Source: Gammaproteobacteria bacterium
GTDB taxonomy: Bacteria; Pseudomonadota; Gammaproteobacteria; Chromatiales; Chromatiaceae
Direction of reading: 5' to 3'
Assembly: GCA_015767355.1 (NCBI GenBank)
Contig: JADWMH010000164.1
Location: 1 to 5,043 of the forward strand
DNA: 5,043 bases
The position numbers were made by a program, and so were the translations under genes. Positions 1-5,043 of the stretch are shown here, piece by piece (position 1 is the stretch's first letter; each line of letters opens with the position of its first letter). The notes beneath the pieces are model-generated. The model had not been told where the DNA came from. It made no database searches and saw only the letters and a list, made by a program, of their open reading frames with translations.

Positions 1-39
1 GGGCAAATTCGCTCACAAGGGCTAAATGCTAAATTGGTT

Positions 40-72
40 GGGGGGATATAGGGGTCCGTGCGGGGTTGGGGG
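40..72 (+). other. potential G-quadruplex motif
   Basis: The plus strand has four G-tracts: six G (40-45), four G (51-54), four G (62-65) and five G (68-72), with spacers of 5, 7 and 2 bases. This meets the usual motif definition with four stacked tetrads possible. It lies on the template strand for gshA transcription, just past the gene, and overlaps the arm of the hairpin at 63-98. The rest of the 160 bases left of gshA shows only a tandem GCTAAAT pair (21-34) and no supported gene. Confidence 0.55.
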
Positions 73-98
73 CTGCCAAAAAAGCAACCCTCCAACCC
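63..98 (-). terminator. strong hairpin downstream of gshA, possible transcript 3' end
   Basis: On the minus strand a GGGTTGG-A-GGGTTGC arm pairs with GCAGCCCCCAACCC, giving 14 pairs including one G-U, a single bulged A and a 7-base loop (TTTTTTG). The wobble pairs only in the minus-strand RNA; the plus-strand version has a C-A mismatch, which fits a role in the gshA transcript. It starts 63 bases after the gshA stop. There is no T-tract after the stem, so it is not a canonical intrinsic terminator. It may instead act as a 3' stabilising stem or a pausing element. Confidence 0.4.
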
Positions 99-160
99 TG
101 CTTCCTCCACAGAATTGCTGAGAACGTGCGTTGTCCGGAAACAACAACTATTACTGATTT

Positions 161-1747
161 TCACCCACTCGCAAAATAATCCGCCAGAAAAACGTCGAAT
201 GCACCGCTATCCGCCGCCTCTTTCTGCTGCTGGCGCTGCAGTGAGTTGACTCCTTCATCGATAAAATGCTGCTCCGTTTCTCTGCTTATATTGCGTTGAT
301 GAAAGTAGCGGTTGTGCTGCAACGACTTGCGCCTGGCAAAATGGTAGAAACTCTCGCCATTCTCACGCATCTCATCCAGCATGAGAGCGGATGGCGTCTC
401 CACTGCACTCTCGATCTTGCGGCGCTGCAGATTCAGGGCTGCCTGATAGGGAGTGTCACTCTCATTGGCATCCAGAAGAGAGCAGACAGCTTCCATGCTG
501 CAGAGCAACTCTTCTCCCCAGGCTCTGAGCGTGATATCAGCGCCATTGCGACGCAGATTCAACCTAGGCTCCCTGCCACGGTGTGCGCTCAACAACAGGT
601 TGTTATCGATTTCAGGGCGTTCATCGAGAGTGATCGCAGGGCTCTCCTGAAACATGCAGGTCAACAGAAATGCTTCCAGAAACAGCATCTGGGTTTCATC
701 GATCCCCTGCGGCTGATAGGCATTGACATCGAGTGAACGCAGTTCGACATAACGAATGCCGCGCGCATTCAGTGCGCTGGTCGGCTTTTCCATCCCCTGC
801 AGCAACTGCTTGGGCCTGACTGTGCTGTAGTATTCATTCTCGATCTGCAGAATGTTGGTGTTGAGCTGTTTGTAGTTGCCCTCTTCATCCTTGAGACCAA
901 TCTGCTCCCACACCGGAGAGGATGTGTTGATGGCGCACCGCAGAGAGTCGATATAGCTTTCAAGGGTGTTGTAGTTGGCCTTGATGCCGACACTCTCCTC
1001 TTTCTGGTTCTGATAGCCTATATCACTCATACGCAGTGAGGTCGCGTAGGGTTCGTAGTATGTTCCCTCGTCAAACTCCTGCATGTTCGCGCCTTGATCA
1101 CCAAAAAATGTCTTGCACACTGCGGGGGAAGCGCCAAACAGATAGGGGATGATCCACCCGTAGCGCTGCAGATTACGCACCATCCCCATGTAACCGGCAT
1201 CGATCAGCTGTTGCTCCTCTCCTTGCCGGGCGGCCACCACTCCCTTGAAATCCGCCCACAGCGGCCAGAAGCTCTCTGCAATCGAGTAGTTGTAGTGCAC
1301 CCCGGCTATGACCTGCATCACCTTGCCATAACGATGACCCAGACCGACCCGGTAAACATGTTTCATACGCCCGGCGTGCGACTCACCGTAACGAGCGATA
1401 GGAATATGTGTCTCGCCTGCCAGCACGCATGGCATCGATGTTGCCCACAGTATTTCATCACCAAGGTTTTTATAGACATGGGTATGGATATCGCAGAGAA
1501 ACTCAAGGCTCTGCCCGGCGCCACGCATGGGCGGAGTGATCAACTCCAGCATCGCTTCAGAGTAATCGGTTGTGACACAAGAGTGTGTCAATGCAGACCC
1601 CAGTAAAGCCGGATGCGGCTTTTGCGACAGGGTACCGTCAGGCGCCACACGCAGACTCTCTTTTTCAAGTCCGGTCAGAGATCGCTGCAGCAATTCCGCC
1701 GCCCCGCTTCTCTGCAGTTCGATGACCAGGCTCTCAAGATTGTTCAC
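161..1747 (-). CDS. gshA: glutamate-cysteine ligase (gamma-glutamylcysteine synthetase)
   Basis: This enzyme catalyses the first, ATP-dependent step of glutathione synthesis, joining the gamma-carboxyl of glutamate to cysteine in the cytoplasm. The 528 residues are close to the 518 of E. coli GshA and align along the full length from memory. Recognisable blocks are GLEKESLRV (residues 26-34, with acidic residues of the metal-ATP site), GSALTH (50-55), AGVHYNYS (148-155), IPYLFGASP (200-208), YATSLRMSDIGY (234-245), NILQIENEYY (298-307) and YVELRSLDVN (333-342). The C-terminal QRQQQKEAAD stretch also matches the family. The start is a GTG whose bases overlap the TGA of the upstream phosphatase (GTGA); the next methionine is only at residue 66, so the GTG is favoured. 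No frameshift or missing core motif is seen. The family is known to be feedback-inhibited by glutathione. The gene for the second step, gshB, is not in the window. Confidence 0.97.
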   Translation of the reverse strand: MNNLESLVIELQRSGAAELLQRSLTGLEKESLRVAPDGTLSQKPHPALLGSALTHSCVTTDYSEAMLELITPPMRGAGQSLEFLCDIHTHVYKNLGDEILWATSMPCVLAGETHIPIARYGESHAGRMKHVYRVGLGHRYGKVMQVIAGVHYNYSIAESFWPLWADFKGVVAARQGEEQQLIDAGYMGMVRNLQRYGWIIPYLFGASPAVCKTFFGDQGANMQEFDEGTYYEPYATSLRMSDIGYQNQKEESVGIKANYNTLESYIDSLRCAINTSSPVWEQIGLKDEEGNYKQLNTNILQIENEYYSTVRPKQLLQGMEKPTSALNARGIRYVELRSLDVNAYQPQGIDETQMLFLEAFLLTCMFQESPAITLDERPEIDNNLLLSAHRGREPRLNLRRNGADITLRAWGEELLCSMEAVCSLLDANESDTPYQAALNLQRRKIESAVETPSALMLDEMRENGESFYHFARRKSLQHNRYFHQRNISRETEQHFIDEGVNSLQRQQQKEAADSGAFDVFLADYFASG

Positions 1748-2346
1748 AGGAAAATCTCTTGTGTTTGAATAATCCGCATAATCTCTTGTGGTGAATCAAC
1801 GCGCCAGGCATGCAGCCCTGCAGCGATGGCCGCATCGACATTAATTCTTGTGTCATCAAAAAAGGCGATCTGCCCGGCATCACTCTGAAGTTCACTCACA
1901 ACCTTCCGGTAAACATCTGCTGCAGGCTTCATTTTACCAAGATCACAGGAGAAAAAACGGCGTGAAAATTGACGTTTCAGCTCCCCCCGTTCATCCAATC
2001 GTTGAATATGCGCATGGCTGATATTAGAGAGCATGGAGAGAGTAAAGCGCTCACCCACCGCGGCCAGCATCGACTCAGTGTGCGGCTTTAACTCACCCAG
2101 CAGCGACAGAAATGCCGATTTCACCGCTTCACAGGAGTCGATCTGGAGCTCATCACACCATGCAGCTGCAAACTGCTCCAGATTCAGGTTACCGGTTTCA
2201 TGCGCCTCAACCAGCGAAGAGTTTGACCAGCGATGCTGTGCCTGTGTCATTGAGAGCTGTTCACCAAAAAGAACAGCAATATTCTGCCGCCACTCAAGGT
2301 CGATCAGAACGCCGCCAAGATCCAGAACAACGTGTTTGATGGGCAT
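1744..2346 (-). CDS. HAD-superfamily (subfamily IA, YihX-like) hydrolase
   Basis: A 200-residue cytoplasmic phosphatase of the haloacid dehalogenase superfamily. Visible motifs are motif I VVLDLGGVL (nucleophile Asp9), motif II LSMLSN (103-108, Ser107/Asn108), motif III GKMKP (137-141, catalytic Lys140) and motif IV FFDD (162-165). The region between motifs I and II is helical and cap-like, as in subfamily IA. Motif I is DxG rather than the usual DxD, as in the YihX (glucose-1-phosphatase) type DLGNV. The order FFSCDLGKMKP then FFDD also resembles YihX. The substrate cannot be told from sequence; a sugar phosphate or other small phosphate ester is an inference. The ATG at 2346 is chosen because it has a GGGAG site 8 bases upstream and starts just before motif I. 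An upstream in-frame ATG at 2394 would add 16 residues of unlikely sequence. The stop overlaps the gshA start by 4 bases, suggesting coupled translation. Confidence 0.9.
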   Translation of the reverse strand: MPIKHVVLDLGGVLIDLEWRQNIAVLFGEQLSMTQAQHRWSNSSLVEAHETGNLNLEQFAAAWCDELQIDSCEAVKSAFLSLLGELKPHTESMLAAVGERFTLSMLSNISHAHIQRLDERGELKRQFSRRFFSCDLGKMKPAADVYRKVVSELQSDAGQIAFFDDTRINVDAAIAAGLHAWRVDSPQEIMRIIQTQEIFL

Positions 2347-2354
2347 TGATATGG

Positions 2355-2359
2355 CTCCC
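2355..2359 (-). promoter_or_regulatory. ribosome binding site of the HAD hydrolase
   Basis: GGGAG on the minus strand lies 8 bases before the ATG at 2346. It decides between this start and the longer in-frame ATG at 2394, which would lie inside the intergenic repeat. Confidence 0.7.
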
Positions 2360-2473
2360 AAGGCACAAAAACAATACAAACCGCGAAAAAACACGAATAT
2401 TCAGAGCTCCTTGCAAAACTCCGCAAACGCCATTCCGGCGGGGCCTGTGCCGGACTTGATCCGGTAGCCTGAA

Positions 2474-2501
2474 TCTATAAAATCAACCACTTATAGATCA
2501 A
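2474..2501 (-). promoter_or_regulatory. weak candidate sigma-70 promoter for the HAD-gshA unit
   Basis: On the minus strand TTGATC (2496-2501) and TATAGA (2474-2479) are separated by 16 bases and could act as -35 and -10 boxes. They lie inside the central perfect inverted repeat of the intergenic element, so the resemblance may come from the palindrome. The phosphatase and gshA need a promoter somewhere between the pnp terminator and 2346, and this is the best match I can see. Low confidence. Confidence 0.25.
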
Positions 2502-2570
2502 GACGCATGGATTCCGGCTAAAAGCATGCCGGAATGACGGAATGTTGCAAGTACCTCACTCGCTCTGTCA

Positions 2571-2598
2571 CTTTTCGTGCTTTTCGTGACTTTCGTGG
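2571..2598 (+). repeat. three tandem TTTCGTG units
   Basis: Three near-identical units (CTTTTCGTG, CTTTTCGTG, ACTTTCGTG) follow each other at 9-10 base spacing. Degenerate copies in inverted orientation occur at 2382-2397 (CGCGAAAAAACACGAA). They form part of the outer right arm of the intergenic palindrome. Confidence 0.65.
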
Positions 2599-2637
2599 TA
2601 ACAATTGTTTGGTTGTCGAATAGTAGTGTGGGACCAC

Positions 2638-2662
2638 AAAAAAGGGACCTTGCGGTCCCTTT
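2638..2662 (-). terminator. intrinsic terminator of pnp
   Basis: On the minus strand a perfect 9-bp stem, AAAGGGACC with GGTCCCTTT, closes a GCAA tetraloop (GNRA type) and runs straight into a TTTTTT tract. It begins 38 bases after the pnp stop. This is a canonical Rho-independent terminator ending the rpsO-pnp transcript. The A-tract also gives it some potential on the opposite strand, but there is no plus-strand gene to terminate. Confidence 0.93.
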
Positions 2663-2699
2663 GATGCGGCTTCAAGCAGGCCTGGCCTGGAAGCGAGTA

Positions 2700-4796
2700 T
2701 TACTCGCCCTCTTCAACAGCCTTCATACTCAGTCTAACACGTCCCTGCTTGTCGAGTTCCAGCACCTTGACCTTGACGACATCGCCTTCGGACAACTTGT
2801 CGGTCACTTTTTCGACACGCTCGTTGCAAATCTGGGAGATATGCACCAGGCCGTCCTTGCCGGGAAGAATAGTGACAAATGCGCCAAAATCCATGATGCG
2901 CGCAACCTTGCCTTCGTAGACCATGCCGACTTCCACATCTGCTGTGATCTGCTCGATGCGTTTGATTGCCGCTTCCGCAGCAGCCTTGTCGGCAGAGGCC
3001 ACCTTGATGATGCCATCGTCATTGATATCGATGGCAGCGCCGGTCTCCTCCGTAATGGAACGAATGGTGGCGCCGCCCTTGCCGATGACATCACGAATCT
3101 TGTCAGGGTTGATCTTGACAGTAGTGATGCGCGGCGCATGTTCTGACATGTGCTCGTTAGGCGACGAGATCACCTTGTTCATCTCATCGAGAATGTGCAG
3201 ACGGGCGTGTTTCGCCTGCTCCAGCGCTATCTCCATGATCTCTTTGGTGATACCCTCGATCTTGATATCCATCTGCAGGGCGTTGACGCCTTCAGCAGGG
3301 CCGGCAACCTTGAAATCCATATCACCGAGGTGATCCTCATCACCCAGGATATCGGTAAGAACGGCAAAATCATCGCCCTCCTTGATGAGGCCCATGGCAA
3401 CACCGGAGACAGGTGATTTCAATGGAACACCGGCATGCATCAATGAGAGGCTGGTGCCGCACACGGATGCCATCGAAGAGGAGCCGTTTGATTCTGTAAT
3501 CTCCGAGACCACGCGGATCGAATAGGGGAATTCGTCCATGTTTGGCATCGATGCCTGTACGCCGCGCTTGGCAAGACGTCCATGACCAATTTCACGACGC
3601 TTGGGACTGCCAACACGGCCAGTTTCGCCAACGCAGTATGGAGGAAAGTTGTAGTGCAGCATGAAATGCTCTTTATAGCTGCCTTCCAGCGCATCGATGA
3701 TCTGTGAGTCACGCTCGGTCCCCAGCGTGGTGACGACCAGCGCCTGGGTCTCGCCCCGCGTGAAGAGCGCCGAACCGTGTGTACGCGGCAAAACACCGGT
3801 ACGCACAGTAATCGGGCGCACAGTCTTGGTGTCACGGCCATCGATTCGGGATTCTCCCGCCAGGATGCGGCTGCGGACAATTTTTTTCTTCAGTTTACCG
3901 AGCGCATCGCCGACCTCGGAGCTGTCCCATTTGGGATCATCTCCACCGCAGAGTTGTTCGACGACCTCCGCCTTGACCTCATCGAGGCGTGCATAGCGAG
4001 CCATTTTATCGGCAATTTGATAGCCTTCGACGACACCGTGCGTCGCAGCAGCTTCTACAGCTGCAACCAGCTCCTCATTCATTTGCGGAGCCGACCACTG
4101 CATCACCGGCTTGTTGACTTCTGCTGCAAGTTCCTTGATAGCATCGATCACCGCCAGGCTCTGCTCATGTCCATACAGAACCGCACCCAGCATGACATCC
4201 TCAGGGAGGGCGTTGGCTTCAGATTCAACCATCAGTACAGCATGCTCCGTACCGGCAACAATCAGATCCAGGTCAGAAGCTTCACCAAGCCCGGCTGGAG
4301 GATTAAGCAGGTACTCGCCATCCTTATAGCCGACACGCGCCGCGCCAACGGGACCATTGAACGGTAAGCCGGAGATTGACAATGCAGCAGAAGCGCCGAT
4401 CAGCGCGGGTATTTCGGGATCGACATCAGGATTCAGGGAGACCACCGTGAGGATGATCTGAACTTCATTGGTGTAACCTTTCGGAAACAGCGGACGAATC
4501 GGTCGGTCAATCAGGCGGCAGGTAAGAATCTCCTTCTCGCTGGGACGCCCTTCACGACGAAAAAAACCACCGGGTATCTGACCCGCAGCATAGGTTTTTT
4601 CCTGGTAATCGACGGTCATTGGAAAAAAGTCGCGTCCTGAATCCGCATCTTTACTGCCGACAACTGTTGCCAGAACGATGGTTTCATCCATGTTGACCAT
4701 TACGGCTGCATCAGCCTGACGGGCTATTTCAGCCGTTTCCAGCGTTACGGTATTCTCGCCAAATTGAAATGTTTTACGAATCGGTGTGGGTGTCAC
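2700..4796 (-). CDS. pnp: polyribonucleotide nucleotidyltransferase (PNPase)
   Basis: A phosphate-dependent 3'-5' exoribonuclease and core member of the RNA degradosome, acting as a trimer in mRNA decay and sRNA metabolism. The 698 residues contain RNase PH domain 1 (about 12-143, with GGFFRREGRPSEKE at 76-89), an all-helical linker (about 145-230), and RNase PH domain 2 (about 325-520). The second RNase PH domain carries GRVGSPKRREIGHG (393-406), the ESNGSSSMASVCG phosphate-binding region (435-447) and DHLGDMDFK (488-496); by comparison with E. coli, Asp488, Asp494 and Lys496 are the catalytic set. A KH domain follows (about 555-615, GKGG loop 572-575), then S1 (about 622-693). The protein stops directly after S1, somewhat shorter than the 711-residue E. 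coli enzyme. The start is GTG with a GAGGA site 7 bases upstream; E. coli pnp also uses a non-AUG start. It follows rpsO by 31 bases and ends at a strong terminator. Confidence 0.99.
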   Translation of the reverse strand: MTPTPIRKTFQFGENTVTLETAEIARQADAAVMVNMDETIVLATVVGSKDADSGRDFFPMTVDYQEKTYAAGQIPGGFFRREGRPSEKEILTCRLIDRPIRPLFPKGYTNEVQIILTVVSLNPDVDPEIPALIGASAALSISGLPFNGPVGAARVGYKDGEYLLNPPAGLGEASDLDLIVAGTEHAVLMVESEANALPEDVMLGAVLYGHEQSLAVIDAIKELAAEVNKPVMQWSAPQMNEELVAAVEAAATHGVVEGYQIADKMARYARLDEVKAEVVEQLCGGDDPKWDSSEVGDALGKLKKKIVRSRILAGESRIDGRDTKTVRPITVRTGVLPRTHGSALFTRGETQALVVTTLGTERDSQIIDALEGSYKEHFMLHYNFPPYCVGETGRVGSPKRREIGHGRLAKRGVQASMPNMDEFPYSIRVVSEITESNGSSSMASVCGTSLSLMHAGVPLKSPVSGVAMGLIKEGDDFAVLTDILGDEDHLGDMDFKVAGPAEGVNALQMDIKIEGITKEIMEIALEQAKHARLHILDEMNKVISSPNEHMSEHAPRITTVKINPDKIRDVIGKGGATIRSITEETGAAIDINDDGIIKVASADKAAAEAAIKRIEQITADVEVGMVYEGKVARIMDFGAFVTILPGKDGLVHISQICNERVEKVTDKLSEGDVVKVKVLELDKQGRVRLSMKAVEEGE

Positions 4797-4803
4797 AAGT
4801 TCA

Positions 4804-4808
4804 TCCTC
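4804..4808 (-). promoter_or_regulatory. ribosome binding site of pnp
   Basis: GAGGA on the minus strand, 7 bases before the GTG start at 4796. It supports the non-AUG start and lies within the 31-base rpsO-pnp gap. Confidence 0.75.
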
Positions 4809-4827
4809 GACAGGTGTTATTTAGTAG

Positions 4828-5043
4828 TTAGCGGCGCAGGCCAAGACTTGAAATAAGGTCACTATAACGCTGGAGATCTTTTTTCTTCAGGTAGTCGAGC
4901 AACTTGCGGCGGGAGTTAACCATGTGGACCAGGCCACGCCGTGAGTGGTGATCTTTTTTATGGGTTTTGAAGTGTTCGGTCAGGTAAGTAATGCGTGATG
5001 TGAGCAGCGCCACCTGAACCTCCGGGGAACCGGTATCCGACTC
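4828..5043 (-). CDS. rpsO: 30S ribosomal protein S15, partial (5' end outside the window)
   Basis: S15 binds 16S rRNA in the central domain and nucleates assembly of the small-subunit platform. The reading frame is open to the window edge, giving 71 residues from ESDTGSPEVQVALLTSRI to the C-terminal LGLRR. The hallmark HKKDHHSRRGL and VNSRRKLLDYLKKKD blocks, which contact 16S rRNA, are present. Compared with the usual 89 residues, about 18 N-terminal ones lie beyond the edge. The GTG near 5013 falls inside the conserved VQVALL stretch and is a valine codon, not the start. Following pnp at 31 bases is the conserved rpsO-pnp arrangement. In E. coli S15 represses its own translation through a leader structure, which here would be outside the window. 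Confidence 0.98.
   Translation of the reverse strand, partial: ESDTGSPEVQVALLTSRITYLTEHFKTHKKDHHSRRGLVHMVNSRRKLLDYLKKKDLQRYSDLISSLGLRR

Larger units (their letters stand above)
2370..2610. repeat. nested imperfect palindrome, REP/MITE-like intergenic element
   Basis: The non-coding gap between pnp and the phosphatase is built of nested inverted repeats. From outside in, the arms are as follows. TTCGTG...CGNGGT...ATTGTT-type arms (2370-2397 against 2583-2610) match at about 20 of 28 positions with one gap. GAGCTCCTTGCAA (2404-2416) pairs with TTGCAAGTACCTC (2545-2557). CGCCATTCCGGC (2429-2440 approximately) pairs with GCCGGAATGACG (2528-2539). A perfect 8-bp core ATCTATAA/TTATAGAT (2473-2480, 2491-2498) encloses a 10-base spacer. 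Additional GCCGGA/TCCGG copies lie within each half. No credible ORF is present. The CATTCCGGC...GCCGGAAT doublet resembles dispersed palindromic repeats common between genes in gammaproteobacteria. Whether it is present in many copies cannot be judged from one window. Confidence 0.7.

Noticed and set aside
131..147. Small GTTGT/ACAAC hairpin after gshA
   Set aside because: Only five base pairs and no T-tract; far weaker than the 63-98 hairpin.
58..249. Short plus-strand frame over the gshA 3' end
   Set aside because: It starts in the G-rich hairpin region and overlaps the conserved GshA C-terminus antisense; low-complexity translation with no support.
1094..1606. Plus-strand open frame of 170 codons opposite gshA
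   Set aside because: It is antisense to a full-length conserved GshA, and its His/Cys-rich translation matches no family I recognise.
2347..2394. 16-residue N-terminal extension of the phosphatase from the ATG at 2394
   Set aside because: It lies within the repeat, lacks a ribosome site and adds residues ahead of motif I that the family does not have; the ATG at 2346 has a GGGAG site.
2033..2467. Plus-strand open frame running from the phosphatase into the intergenic repeat
   Set aside because: It is antisense to the HAD motifs and its 3' half is palindromic repeat sequence; no ribosome binding site or protein features.
2425..2545. CRISPR-like or tRNA-like structure in the intergenic region
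   Set aside because: The repeats are inverted and nested rather than regularly spaced direct repeats, and there is no cloverleaf or TTC-loop sequence.
3777..4367. Plus-strand open frame of 196 codons opposite pnp
   Set aside because: It lies entirely antisense to the conserved PNPase frame, has no recognisable motifs and reads as a shadow of pnp codon usage.
1..5043. Undescribed defence, mobile or biosynthetic system
   Set aside because: All protein-coding space is taken by four conserved housekeeping-type genes; no transposase, integrase, toxin or cluster genes are visible.

Overview
This is a gammaproteobacterial chromosomal segment of ordinary housekeeping genes, all transcribed from the minus strand. 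In transcription order (right to left) they are the 3' part of rpsO (ribosomal protein S15), pnp (polynucleotide phosphorylase), a HAD-superfamily phosphatase of the YihX-like type, and gshA (glutamate-cysteine ligase). The organism call rests on the S15 and PNPase sequences, the conserved rpsO-pnp gene order, and a GshA of the enterobacterial type (528 residues, AGVHYN, IPYLFGASP and LQIENE motifs). The exact genus cannot be read from the sequence; a free-living or symbiotic gammaproteobacterium of moderate GC fits.

Right part (4797-5043): rpsO enters from outside the window, with about 18 N-terminal residues missing. Only 31 bases separate its stop from the GTG start of pnp. That is too short for the terminator and RNase III hairpin known between these genes in E. 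coli, so the two genes look directly co-transcribed. Middle right (2638-4796): pnp is complete, with both RNase PH domains, KH and S1, and ends at a textbook intrinsic terminator (perfect 9-bp stem, GCAA loop, T-tract).

Middle (about 2347-2637): a non-coding gap of about 290 bp is largely filled by a nested imperfect palindrome with CATTCCGGC/GCCGGAATG arms, TTGCAAG arms, TTCGTG-type outer arms and a perfect 8-bp core. It looks like a dispersed REP/MITE-type intergenic repeat and is the most unusual part of the window. It reaches to within about 25 bases of the phosphatase start codon.

Left part (161-2346): the HAD phosphatase and gshA overlap by 4 bases (GTGA), which indicates a translationally coupled two-gene unit. 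The last 160 bases, downstream of gshA, hold no supported gene. They contain a strong hairpin and, on the plus strand, a run of four G-tracts able to form a G-quadruplex.

I see no evidence of a new defence, mobile or biosynthetic system. The points worth a second look are the intergenic palindrome, the G-rich gshA 3' region, the compact rpsO-pnp junction and the atypical first motif of the phosphatase.
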